A program made the position numbers and the translations under genes. Under the pieces are notes generated by a model. That model searched no databases. It had not been told where the DNA came from and was given only the letters and a program-made list of their open reading frames with translations. From positions 62,001 through 126,000 of the forward strand of contig JHXB01000007.1 of NCBI GenBank assembly GCA_000621905.1: a stretch of DNA of 64,000 nucleotides, given 5' to 3'. Below are positions 9,138 through 16,908 of the stretch, in pieces. Source of the stretch: Lachnospiraceae bacterium NC2004 (lineage in GTDB: Bacteria > Bacillota > Clostridia > Lachnospirales > Lachnospiraceae). Each line of letters starts with the position of its first letter. Position 1 is the stretch's first letter.

Positions 9138-10046
9138 TTACTCTCCTGCTTCACCGGTGATAAGCCATGGCGAAGGCTGTGCTACAAACACACTATGTCT
9201 ATTGGTCTTAGAAATAGATATCTGCATAATCTCCATATTGCCGATACCGTACTTTTCAAACATAGGCTTCATTCTTGAAAGCATGTCAAGCTCAAGTGTA
9301 TAAACAACAAACTGCATCTTAGGATTCATCTTAAGCATTGCTTCGATATTGCGTTCAATGTACTTGTCAGCAACAATAAACGCAAGTCTAGGTGTTGGAA
9401 GCTTGTCTAGTGTTGAATCCTCAAGATCATCAATAATCTCTACATTGTGAACACCGAACTTAGCTGCATTCTCTTCCATAGCTCTTAAACTTCCTGCATC
9501 AGGCTCAACAGCTATAATAGTACCCTCACTTGCAGCAATTGCAGACTCAACAACAATTGATTCACCGCTGAAAATGCAGATGGTATCCTGGCTATCTACA
9601 TCAAGAAGGTTCATGATAACCGCTCTGATCTCATTCCCTACATATCTTACGGTACCTGAACTAAACTTCTCATTCTTAATACCGATACGATAACTCTCTC
9701 TTGTATTCTCATTAATTACGAAGAGTACTGTAGGCCCGGTAAGTTCCATACCCATAACACTCTGAATGTTGGTATCCTTAACCTCTGAACCCGGTGCAGT
9801 ACCTGTTCCTATAAGGACTCTACACTCACCAAGTCCTGCCTCCCAAAGCTCATAGCACAAATCACTATGACTCTGATCAGCAAATATCATAACTCTCTTG
9901 TGACTCTCAATAAGAGGGATAACGTTCTTCTTCCTGTCACATACATTCATAGGGTGGATCTTCTCAGGACTGACATTTAATTTCTCTGAAAAAAATCCCA
10001 TCCAATTAAGCATCTCTGTGTTGCGAAAAGTATTACTCTGTTCCAT
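9138..10046 (-). CDS. Divergent CbiT-like methyltransferase-fold protein
   Basis: A 302-residue protein of uncertain function. Residues about 135-200 resemble the Rossmann methyltransferase core of CbiT/CobL (precorrin decarboxylating methyltransferases): a strand and loop where motif I should be, then IIAVEPDAGSLRAMEENAAKFGV, the usual acidic-ribose-binding and helix segment. Motif I is degraded: CIFSGESIVVE instead of a DIGAGTG-like loop, so SAM binding is doubtful. No cobalamin genes are nearby. It is the first gene of the tight run with the FliB-like, VWA and MoxR genes, with GGAGG before the ATG, so it probably serves that system. Confidence 0.55.
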   Translation of the reverse strand: MEQSNTFRNTEMLNWMGFFSEKLNVSPEKIHPMNVCDRKKNVIPLIESHKRVMIFADQSHSDLCYELWEAGLGECRVLIGTGTAPGSEVKDTNIQSVMGMELTGPTVLFVINENTRESYRIGIKNEKFSSGTVRYVGNEIRAVIMNLLDVDSQDTICIFSGESIVVESAIAASEGTIIAVEPDAGSLRAMEENAAKFGVHNVEIIDDLEDSTLDKLPTPRLAFIVADKYIERNIEAMLKMNPKMQFVVYTLELDMLSRMKPMFEKYGIGNMEIMQISISKTNRHSVFVAQPSPWLITGEAGE

Positions 10047-10112
10047 AGCAAAGCCTCCCTACTTGTATATTATTATTAAATACATTTTATCACAAATCTT
10101 TAATTCATACCA

Positions 10113-10147
10113 TAAAAAAATAAGCTGTTTGAGAAATCTCAAACAGC
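10113..10147 (-). terminator. Rho-independent terminator after the DUF5684-like gene
   Basis: Perfect 10-bp stem GCTGTTTGAG/CTCAAACAGC with an AAAT loop at 10124-10147, followed on the minus strand by a T-rich run. It lies downstream of the membrane protein gene ending at 10171 and separates it from the methyltransferase-like operon. Confidence 0.85.
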
Positions 10148-10170
10148 CTATTAATATCGCATTCTTTAAA

Positions 10171-10770
10171 TTAGAACTGTCCACCCATTGGTCCGTTCTG
10201 GTTAGGATCGTTGTAAGTAGCAGTTGTGTTGTATGTTGCATAACTTGGAGTACGATTCTTATACATCCATAAAAGAACGATGAATACGATATTGATGATA
10301 AGTGCAACAATTGAAAGACCCATGTTCTCTTTGCCAGGATTGTATGCGTTCATCCAATCAAAAATCATTCTCCACTGAATGCAGATAAGTAAAACAGATG
10401 CTGCAAGAGCTACCAAAGCTCCGATTACAGGAATTGCACCAAGTAATCCGCCACCAAATGACAATGCCAAGAATACCCAGAAAGCGTTAATTCTCTCATT
10501 GAAGTGAATCTTATCGCCCCAGAGACTGAACTCATCGCCACCTAAAGCGTTAAGAACATACATGTTACCGATTGGAATCCAAGCAAGCCATGCGTTGGTC
10601 ACGCCCGCGTTCTTAGCCATTGTGAAAAGAGGAATAGACGTTAAAATCCATACCACAATACCAATAACAAGAACAACAAGGAAATAAGCAGCAAGAATTG
10701 CCATAAGACCTCCGCCTGCAGCCAAACCTGCTACCTGATCATCAGTTAAACCTGAAAAATCTGTTGTCAT
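10171..10770 (-). CDS. DUF5684-like multi-pass membrane protein
   Basis: A 199-residue membrane protein with about four hydrophobic segments, near residues 20-50, 92-112, 115-135 and 148-170. The wording IPLFTMAKNAGVTNAWLAWIPIGN is typical of the small clostridial DUF5684-type family of unknown role, and the C-terminus is a Tyr/Asn/Gly/Pro-rich tail. GGAGG lies 9-13 nt before the ATG. It is transcribed alone and divergently from the DUF368 gene. Function is unknown; a transport or envelope role would be a guess. Confidence 0.65.
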   Translation of the reverse strand: MTTDFSGLTDDQVAGLAAGGGLMAILAAYFLVVLVIGIVVWILTSIPLFTMAKNAGVTNAWLAWIPIGNMYVLNALGGDEFSLWGDKIHFNERINAFWVFLALSFGGGLLGAIPVIGALVALAASVLLICIQWRMIFDWMNAYNPGKENMGLSIVALIINIVFIVLLWMYKNRTPSYATYNTTATYNDPNQNGPMGGQF

Positions 10771-10948
10771 AAGTAATACCTCCTCATAATGATTACTTTT
10801 AAAGATACTTCGGGTTAATACCCGTTATTTTAACGATAGCATTTTAGCACATCTTTTTCATATATGCAACTTTTAATAATGACACTTGTTTTTAATCCCT
10901 TTATATAGTAGTATTTAAGTTGATTTTTTTGTTTAAGGAGATACTAAA

Positions 10949-11800
10949 ATGAAACTAATTAAAGACATACTTAAAGGAGTTATAATCGGAATAGCCAACG
11001 CTATCCCCGGTGTCAGTGGCGGAACCATGATGGTTTCGATGGGTATATACGATGATATTATCGGCAGTGTAACCCATCTGTTCAAAGACTTTAAAAAGAG
11101 CGTGCTGACACTTCTTCCATATTTTATTGGAATGGGAATTGGTATAGTTGGACTTGCATTTGCAATAGATTACCTATTTAAAACATTTCCGTTACAGACA
11201 AAACTTCTATTTATAGGACTTATACTTGGCGGTGTTCCTATTCTTTTAGGCAAGGTTAAGGGCAAAAAGGTTAAAGTCCCATACGTACTCGTGTTTCTAT
11301 TATTATTTGCAGCAATAATCTTAATGGAATTATTCGGCGGAGAAGGACATACCGTTACACTTTCAATTACACCTTTACAGTTAATCCTCCTCTTTATTAT
11401 AGGAATTATCGCATCTGCAACCATGATAATACCGGGAGTAAGCGGCTCAATGATGCTTATGATACTCGGGTACTACAGTCCAATCATGTCATTAGTCAAG
11501 GGATTGATAGTTGCTCTTACAAGCAGAGACTGGCACACAGTAGGCGTTTCAGTTGCTTACCTTGTTCCATTCGGGCTCGGAGTTGTTGTCGGTATATTCG
11601 CCGTGGCTAAAGGAATTGAGATTCTTCTTAATAAACACGAAACTATTACATATTATGGTATATTAGGACTTGTGGCATCGTCGCCATTTGTCATATTAAT
11701 GGGTACGGCTTTAGCTGCTATCACTGTTCCATCGGTTCTTACAGGAATTGTTACATTAGCACTCGGAATGTTCTGTGCTTTTAAATTATCTAAAGAGTAA
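10949..11800 (+). CDS. popT: DUF368 family undecaprenyl-phosphate translocase candidate
   Basis: A 283-residue polytopic membrane protein with about eight hydrophobic segments and two inverted copies of the family signature: IANAIPGVSGGTMM near residues 14-27 and MIIPGVSGSMMLM near 158-170. DUF368 proteins have been shown to return undecaprenyl phosphate across the membrane for reuse in wall synthesis (the PopT group). The assignment rests on the duplicated PGVSG motif. AAGGAG lies 9 nt before the ATG. It is a single gene ending at a shared hairpin terminator; murG and murC in the same window use the lipid carrier it would recycle. Confidence 0.8.
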   Translation: MKLIKDILKGVIIGIANAIPGVSGGTMMVSMGIYDDIIGSVTHLFKDFKKSVLTLLPYFIGMGIGIVGLAFAIDYLFKTFPLQTKLLFIGLILGGVPILLGKVKGKKVKVPYVLVFLLLFAAIILMELFGGEGHTVTLSITPLQLILLFIIGIIASATMIIPGVSGSMMLMILGYYSPIMSLVKGLIVALTSRDWHTVGVSVAYLVPFGLGVVVGIFAVAKGIEILLNKHETITYYGILGLVASSPFVILMGTALAAITVPSVLTGIVTLALGMFCAFKLSKE

Positions 11801-11806
11801 ATTACT

Positions 11807-11831
11807 AAAGGCGAGCATAACGCTCGCCTTT
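11807..11831. terminator. Bidirectional hairpin terminator
   Basis: AAAGGCGAGC/GCTCGCCTTT, a 10-bp perfect stem with a 5-nt loop. It lies between the convergent DUF368 gene (stop 11800) and the small Cys-rich gene (stop 11832). Its A and T flanks let it work on both strands. Confidence 0.8.
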
Positions 11832-12035
11832 CTACATCTGATGCCTTACTATCTTGTACTCGTCATATAACTGGAAGAATGAACATCCCTTGGTGTTGCC
11901 GGTCAAAAACTTGTACATATCATCCTCATCTAAATTAACATCACAATAATAGCACTCGTCTTCATCGTCATATACGTAATTAACGCACATCTCACAAGGT
12001 CCCGAAAAGGCCTTATCCTCTTTCTTATCTTTCAT
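11832..12035 (-). CDS. Small Cys-rich protein, DUF6472-like
   Basis: A 67-residue acidic protein. The ATG at 12035 follows AAAGG with an 8-nt spacer and is preferred to an upstream TTG. Five Cys are arranged as CEMCVNY...CYYCDVNLDEDDMYKFL...CSFFQ, a likely zinc- or iron-binding knuckle. The pattern matches the short clostridial DUF6472 family, whose role is unknown. It starts 4 nt after the stop of the upstream small gene, so the two form a bicistron. Confidence 0.6.
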   Translation of the reverse strand: MKDKKEDKAFSGPCEMCVNYVYDDEDECYYCDVNLDEDDMYKFLTGNTKGCSFFQLYDEYKIVRHQM

Positions 12036-12039
12036 AATT

Positions 12040-12366
12040 TCAACCTTTAAATCCTTTAACAATCACTGCATATTTATCACTCAGCTCAGAAAATGCTTCA
12101 GAACTGATACCCTCTTCTAAAACCTTATCACAAAGTCCTGAACAATCAACAAGTCCAAACTGCTTGCACAACTTACTAAACTCTGTGATCGTATTATTAA
12201 ACTCTTCATCATCTGAAGCTTCACGCGCATTAGTCGCAACTTCTATATGTTTATCTGTCGCTATAAACTGTTCTAAAAATCTCGTGTACATAAGGGGATT
12301 ATTTTTAAAATTTCTAAGCCCCACATTCATATCAATTCCAATATCATTAAGTTCCTGCCTATTCAT
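12040..12366 (-). CDS. Small hypothetical protein, degenerate Hpt-like
   Basis: A 108-residue protein with no confident family. The pattern GIDMNVGLRNFKNNPLMYTR followed by a helix FLEQFIATDKHIE and a later FSKLCKQFGLVDCS resembles histidine phosphotransfer (Hpt) domains, but the phospho-accepting His of the HxLKG motif is absent: NTITEFSKL stands where it should be. If related, it would be a non-phosphorylated helical bundle. GAGGTGATTTT lies before the ATG. First gene of the bicistron with the Cys-rich protein, divergent from degV. Confidence 0.45.
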   Translation of the reverse strand: MNRQELNDIGIDMNVGLRNFKNNPLMYTRFLEQFIATDKHIEVATNAREASDDEEFNNTITEFSKLCKQFGLVDCSGLCDKVLEEGISSEAFSELSDKYAVIVKGFKG

Positions 12367-12477
12367 AAAATCACCTCAAAAACGATTATAGCTAATGATA
12401 AATACATCAACTATAGATACTATTCTAACACACTATATATAATTGAGCAATTAACATTTTATTTAGTTAAATAATCA

Positions 12478-12506
12478 TTTACACATGTAAATAATTAGTG
12501 TAAAAT
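12478..12506 (+). promoter_or_regulatory. Probable sigma-A promoter of degV
   Basis: TTTACA at 12478-12483, a 17-nt spacer and TAAAAT at 12501-12506, placed 37 nt before the ATG at 12544 in an A+T-rich gap. Confidence 0.5.
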
Positions 12507-12543
12507 TGTACATATATTGAGTTACAAAGGGAGGCATATCTTA

Positions 12544-13431
12544 ATGGGTGACTATATTTTAAGTTGCTGCTCAACAGCAGATTTATCAGAAGAACACTTT
12601 CTCAAGCGAGATATTCACTATACCTGTTTTCACTACGAATTAGACGGAGTTCAATACTTAGACGACCTTGGCAAGAGCATGTCATTCAAGGAATTTTATA
12701 ACGCTATGGTCAATGGTGCCGACACTAAGACTTCCCAGATTAACGCAGATGAATACATCAGCTATTTCGAACCTTTCCTGGCCGAAGGCAAGGACTTAAT
12801 CCACCTTACACTGTCATCAGGAATAAGTGGAACCATCAATTCAGCTAACATTGCCAGAGATACATTATTAGAGAAGTATCCTGACAGGAAGTTATATATT
12901 GTAGACTCATTAGCGGCATCATCAGGATACGGTCTGTTAGTTGACAGACTCGCTGATCTTAGAGATGACGGAATGTCAATCGATGAACTTTACGAGTGGG
13001 CAGAAGCCAACAAGCTTCGTCTTAACCATTGGTTCTTCTCAACTGACCTCACCTTCTACATTAAAGGTGGACGAGTTTCTAAACCAGCCGGTTATGTTGC
13101 CAACGTACTCAACATTTGCCCACTGTTGAATGTTGACTATCAGGGAAGACTTATTCCACGTTCTAAGATTCGAGGCAAGAACAAGGTCATACAGGCAATA
13201 GCTAAGTGCATGATGGATAAGGCAGAAGACGGACTCAACTATTCCGGCAAATGTTACATCAGCCAATCGGCATGTTTTGAAGACGCACGAGCTGTTGCTA
13301 ATATCATCGAAGAGAATTTTCCTAAGCTTAACGGTCGAGTAGAGATTAATGATATAGGTACTACAATTGGCAGCCACACCGGTCCGGGAACCGTTGCTTT
13401 ATTCTTCTGGGGAGATGAAAGAGTAGATTAA
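12544..13431 (+). CDS. DegV family fatty-acid-binding protein
   Basis: A 295-residue two-domain DegV protein. Relatives (FakB) hold fatty acids for phosphorylation by FakA in phospholipid synthesis. Visible motifs are SCCSTADLS at the N-terminus, the ligand-binding HLTLSSGISGTINSA segment and the family's SDLTFYIKGGRVSKPAGYV region. The ATG at 12544 has GGGAGG before it; an upstream TTG at 12517 would precede that site and is rejected. The C-terminal SHTGPGTVALFFWGDER is characteristic. A single-gene unit ending in a strong hairpin; no fakA is in the window. Confidence 0.88.
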   Translation: MGDYILSCCSTADLSEEHFLKRDIHYTCFHYELDGVQYLDDLGKSMSFKEFYNAMVNGADTKTSQINADEYISYFEPFLAEGKDLIHLTLSSGISGTINSANIARDTLLEKYPDRKLYIVDSLAASSGYGLLVDRLADLRDDGMSIDELYEWAEANKLRLNHWFFSTDLTFYIKGGRVSKPAGYVANVLNICPLLNVDYQGRLIPRSKIRGKNKVIQAIAKCMMDKAEDGLNYSGKCYISQSACFEDARAVANIIEENFPKLNGRVEINDIGTTIGSHTGPGTVALFFWGDERVD

Positions 13432-13481
13432 TATCCTAAATTTTTAGATAATTTTTCCTTATTTTTTCAAAATATTTTTCA

Positions 13482-13535
13482 AAAAATAAGAATTTACAAT
13501 CGAGTTTGAATTTCAAACTCGATTTTCTTATTTTT
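13482..13535 (+). terminator. Terminator after degV
   Basis: Long two-part stem: AAAAATAAGAA/TTCTTATTTTT outside and AATCGAGTTTGAA/TTCAAACTCGATT inside, then T-rich sequence. The region to 13780 is extremely A+T-rich and otherwise holds only the upstream region of the next gene. Confidence 0.8.
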
Positions 13536-13779
13536 CGCTTATTTTTTTCTTAATTAATTTCGATTTTCCTTTTATTTCAATATTTCTTAAATGATAAAAT
13601 GAGTTATTTTTTCGTTATTTTATTGTTATTTTATTGTATTTATTTCTCAAAATTATCATTTGACTGTATAAATTATACAAAGTTTTACAAAACGCTTGAT
13701 AAATAGATAAAAACAAGATAAACTAATAACCGATGTGAAACCTATTAACATATATTTAGAAAGAGGGAGGCATAAATTT

Positions 13780-14250
13780 ATGTCAGAAACTATTAAGAAG
13801 ACAGCAACAACTACAGTTGCTAAGGCAGAGCCAGCTAAGGCTGCTACAACAGAGACCAAGAAGACCGAGACTAAGAAGGCTGAGCCTAAGAAAGCTACAG
13901 TAGCTAAGAAGACTACAGCTAAGAAAGCTACCACAGCTAAGAAGACTCCAGCTAAGAAAGCTACTCCAGCTAAGAAGACTCCAGCTAAGAAAGCTACTCC
14001 AGCTAAGAAGACTACTACTAAGAAAGCTGCTACTAAGGCAACTTCAGAGATCATCGAGCTTCAGCTTGGCGACAAGAACATCGTAGTTAGTGATCTTGTT
14101 GAGAGAGTTAAGGAAGATTTCAAGGCTCGCGGACAGCGTGGAACAAGAAAGCTTGAAGTTTACGTTAATGTTAATGAGATGAAGGCTTACTATGTTGCTA
14201 ACGACAGAAGCGAAGACAAGAACGGTAATACATTATCTATCGATCTTTAA
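13780..14250 (+). CDS. Histone H1-like Lys/Ala repeat protein, DUF6465-type C-terminus
   Basis: A 156-residue protein. Residues 1 to about 88 are an Ala/Lys/Thr/Pro low-complexity arm built on AKKA/AKKT units (for example TPAKKATPAKK), encoded by a nearly perfect 33-bp tandem duplication. This is the style of eukaryotic H1 tails and bacterial Hc1/AlgP. Residues from about 90 on are a compact acidic-basic domain (IIELQLGDKNIVVSDLVERV... and YVNVNEMKAYYVAND) like DUF6465 of Lachnospiraceae. Probable nucleoid binding through the arm. GAGGGAGG precedes the ATG at 13780; the longer frame has no site. Monocistronic, between terminators. Confidence 0.7.
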   Translation: MSETIKKTATTTVAKAEPAKAATTETKKTETKKAEPKKATVAKKTTAKKATTAKKTPAKKATPAKKTPAKKATPAKKTTTKKAATKATSEIIELQLGDKNIVVSDLVERVKEDFKARGQRGTRKLEVYVNVNEMKAYYVANDRSEDKNGNTLSIDL

Positions 14251-14266
14251 TTTAAAGTCTATGAAG

Positions 14267-14295
14267 AGCTGCCTGGTTTCAGGCAGCTTTTTTTT
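14267..14295 (+). terminator. Terminator after the H1-like gene
   Basis: AGCTGCCTG/CAGGCAGCT 9-bp stem with a GTTT loop, followed by eight T residues. Confidence 0.9.
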
Positions 14296-14302
14296 ATGCG
14301 TA

Positions 14303-14332
14303 AAAAAGGCTGTCCAACCGGACAGCCTTTTT
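14303..14332 (-). terminator. Hairpin terminator on the pgi side
   Basis: GGCTGTCC/GGACAGCC stem with an AACC loop flanked by A and T runs, so it can act on both strands. It is the first hairpin met downstream of pgi after the two short repeats. Confidence 0.75.
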
Positions 14333-14334
14333 AA

Positions 14335-14426
14335 GATCCTTCGCTTACGCTCAGGATGACATAACAATTGTGCGTTATTCTCGCTGCAATTATTATAAGT
14401 CCTTCGCTTACGCTCAGGATGACATA
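14335..14426. repeat. Two copies of the TTCGCT...CTCAGGATGACA short repeat
   Basis: TCCTTCGCTTACGCTCAGGA is followed by TGACAT in both copies (14338-14362 and 14401-14426), in direct orientation about 64 nt apart. The second copy runs right up to the pgi stop codon. The same unit occurs at 30464, 30578, 35732 and 38299. It belongs to a class of short palindromic intergenic repeats seen in many bacterial genomes. Confidence 0.8.
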
Positions 14427-15767
14427 TTATTCTCCAAGTCTCTCACGAAGCTTCTTGGTCTCCTCTTCGTAACCAGGTCTTCCTAAAAGTGCGAACATGT
14501 TCTTCTTGTATGACTCAACACCAGGCTGGTTGAATGGGTTGACACCGAGTGTGTATCCTGATACACCACAAGCAAACTCGAAGAAATAGATTGCCTCACC
14601 GATGTAGAACTCATTGATCTCTGGAAGATTAACCATAAGGTTAGGAACCTGTCCGTCAACGTGAGCAAGAACAACACCGTTCATTGCACATTTGTTGATG
14701 AAATCAACTGTCTTGCCTGAAAGATAGTTAAGTCCGTCTGTATCGACTTCCTCAGTACCTAATGTAAGCTCGCATTTAGCTTTCTCTACATTGATAACTG
14801 TCTCGAAGTGATTCTTAGAACCTTCCTGAATAAACTGTCCAAGTGAATGAAGGTCTGTAGTAAAATCAGCGCTTGATGGCCATAATCCCTTACCATCCTT
14901 ACCCTCTGACTCACCGTAAAGCTGCTTCCACCACTCTGACATATAATGAAGGGCAGGCTCATAATTACAAAGAATCTCGATTGTCTTACCTTTTCTTAAA
15001 AGGATGTTACGAACTGCAGCGTACTGTAATGCATCGTTAGATTCGAAGTCATTGTTAAGTGCTCTCTCTCTTGCTGAAGCAGCACCCTTCATAAGCTCAT
15101 CAATATCAGCGCCTGCAACTGCGATTGGAAGAAGTCCTACTGCTGTAAGAACTGAGAAACGTCCTCCTACATCATCAGGAACAACATAAGAATCGTAACC
15201 CTTCTCGTTAGCAAGATCCTTTAATGCTCCTTTAGCTCTGTCTGTAGTAGCGTAGATACGCTTGTTAGCCTCTTCCTCACCGTACTTGTCTACTAAGATC
15301 TGTCTGAATATTCTGAATGCTATAGCAGGCTCAGTAGTAGTTCCTGACTTACTGATCATGTTGATAGAGAAGTCTCTGTCTCCTACAACTTCAATCAAAT
15401 GCTGAAGGTAGGTAGAGCTTATGTTGTTACCACAATAGTAAATCTCAGGGGTCTTGCGATCTGGCTGATTGTTATAGAAGCTATGTCTTACTGCCTCGAT
15501 AACCGCTCTCGCTCCAAGATATGAACCACCGATACCGATTACAAGAAGTACATCCGAATCGCTCTGAATCTTCTTAGCTGCTTCCTTAATACGGTTGAAC
15601 TCGTCCTTGTCATAATCAACAGGAAGATCGATCCATCCCAAGAAATCGTTACCTGCTCCTGTCTTAGCAAGAAGCTGGTCCTTGGCGTCTGTTACAAGCT
15701 TCTTCATGTATTCAACTTCATGATCAGCGACGCCGGCATTTTTGTAATTAAATGTTACCTGTGCCAT
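14427..15767 (-). CDS. pgi: Glucose-6-phosphate isomerase
   Basis: Interconverts glucose 6-phosphate and fructose 6-phosphate in glycolysis and gluconeogenesis, in the cytoplasm. 446 residues, the usual length of the short bacterial form. The phosphosugar-binding segment [17 protein letters not shown] and the family signature [16 protein letters not shown] are present, as is the catalytic-helix region [14 protein letters not shown] lies before ATG. Transcribed alone from a recognisable promoter about 75 nt upstream, and ends at the short repeats. Confidence 0.97.
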   Translation of the reverse strand: MAQVTFNYKNAGVADHEVEYMKKLVTDAKDQLLAKTGAGNDFLGWIDLPVDYDKDEFNRIKEAAKKIQSDSDVLLVIGIGGSYLGARAVIEAVRHSFYNNQPDRKTPEIYYCGNNISSTYLQHLIEVVGDRDFSINMISKSGTTTEPAIAFRIFRQILVDKYGEEEANKRIYATTDRAKGALKDLANEKGYDSYVVPDDVGGRFSVLTAVGLLPIAVAGADIDELMKGAASARERALNNDFESNDALQYAAVRNILLRKGKTIEILCNYEPALHYMSEWWKQLYGESEGKDGKGLWPSSADFTTDLHSLGQFIQEGSKNHFETVINVEKAKCELTLGTEEVDTDGLNYLSGKTVDFINKCAMNGVVLAHVDGQVPNLMVNLPEINEFYIGEAIYFFEFACGVSGYTLGVNPFNQPGVESYKKNMFALLGRPGYEEETKKLRERLGE

Positions 15768-15848
15768 TAGTTAATCTCTCCTTCTTATTAAATTAATTAT
15801 TATGAATTGCTCTGCCAATATAAGTCCTCACAATCCAACATCCCTATT

Positions 15849-15877
15849 ATTCTAACACTCCTATTATCATTTGACAA
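15849..15877 (-). promoter_or_regulatory. Probable pgi promoter
   Basis: On the minus strand TTGTCA, a 17-nt spacer and TAGAAT. This gives a leader of roughly 75 nt before the pgi ATG. Confidence 0.6.
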
Positions 15878-15947
15878 CAAATAAAAGATGCGCATAAAAT
15901 GTGCATTTGCATAATTTCAAGTCGTGAAACACGCTTAAAATAAGGAG

Positions 15948-16059
15948 TTATGAACATTTTTGTGGACAAAATGGCTATTTATCCACATTTTTAAGGTGTA
16001 TTTTAAAGATTTATGAACATTTGGCTAAAATAGTCAAATTGTGCGACAATTTATCAACA
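15948..16059. promoter_or_regulatory. Cluster of DnaA-box-like 9-mers upstream of pgi
   Basis: A perfect TTATCCACA at 15979-15987. One-mismatch relatives are TGTGGACAA (reverse strand, 15961-15969) and TTATCAACA (16051-16059). Two copies of TTATGAACATTT (15948 and 16011) each contain a two-mismatch box. The gap from 15768 to 16062 holds no gene; apart from the pgi promoter, this cluster is its only visible structure. Confidence 0.4.
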
Positions 16060-16062
16060 AGG

Positions 16063-16761
16063 TTAAATACTTTTATACATCTCCTCTAAAAGAGCGACAC
16101 TATGCTTAATCGCACCCTTGGCAAATACAGGATAATCCATGTGTCCGGAATCATCCGCCTTGTCTGAAATTGCTCTTATAATGACAAATGGTATCTCGTT
16201 CAGATAGGCAACCTGAGCCATGGAGCCGCCCTCCATCTCAGCGCACATACCTTTAAAGTAAGCTTTTAGGAAATCCTTCTTGTCTCTTGAAGCGATAAAC
16301 TGGTCTCCGCTGACAACCTTACCCTTAAAACAGTTTATGTCAGGGTTAGCCTTCTTACACGCCTTGTATGCGATATCTACAAGCTTCTCGTCAGCCTTAA
16401 ATATAGAATCTTTCATTCTTGGAATAATTCCGACAGGATCTCCTAGTGCAGAAACATCCATATCATGCTGCTGCGCTTCCGTAGAGATAACTATATCTCC
16501 GATATCAATCTTAGCGTCTAAGCTACCTGCAACACCTGTGTTAATAAGCGTATCAACACCGAACAAATCTATAAGCATCTGTGCGCAGACAGCCATGTTA
16601 ACCTTACCGATTCCACTTACCACAACAACCGTCTCCTTACCCCAGAGAGTTCCCTCTGCAAATATCATACCTGCCTTGACAGTTGCCTTAACGCCATGCA
16701 TGCTCTTCTTCAGAAGTGTTACTTCCTCATCCATAGCACCGATAATTCCAATCTTACTCAT
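16063..16761 (-). CDS. mtnN: 5'-methylthioadenosine/S-adenosylhomocysteine nucleosidase
   Basis: Cleaves the adenine from methylthioadenosine and S-adenosylhomocysteine, feeding methionine salvage and relieving methyltransferase inhibition. 232 residues from the ATG at 16761, which has AAGGAGG at ideal spacing; the longer frame is rejected. Family marks are IGIIGAMDEEVTLL at the start, the VSGIGKVNMA loop, MCAEMEGGSMAQVA with the catalytic Glu, and AISDKADDSGHMDY with the catalytic Asp. Divergent from murG; no obvious partner gene. Confidence 0.95.
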   Translation of the reverse strand: MSKIGIIGAMDEEVTLLKKSMHGVKATVKAGMIFAEGTLWGKETVVVVSGIGKVNMAVCAQMLIDLFGVDTLINTGVAGSLDAKIDIGDIVISTEAQQHDMDVSALGDPVGIIPRMKDSIFKADEKLVDIAYKACKKANPDINCFKGKVVSGDQFIASRDKKDFLKAYFKGMCAEMEGGSMAQVAYLNEIPFVIIRAISDKADDSGHMDYPVFAKGAIKHSVALLEEMYKSI

Positions 16762-16908
16762 ATAATCCTCCTTGAATAGTATCATTTTCTTCATTATACA
16801 CTATTTTTAAATGGATTCACATATATATTATTCCTATTATCAGTTATTTGTGGTACAATTGTTGTTTGAAGAACGAATTAACTCATTCGACATAAGGAGG
16901 AGACAATT

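Noticed and set aside
15768-16062. Chromosomal replication origin at the DnaA-box cluster
   Set aside because: No dnaA, dnaN, recF or rpmH gene is near, and three good boxes are too few; kept only as a possible titration or regulatory site.
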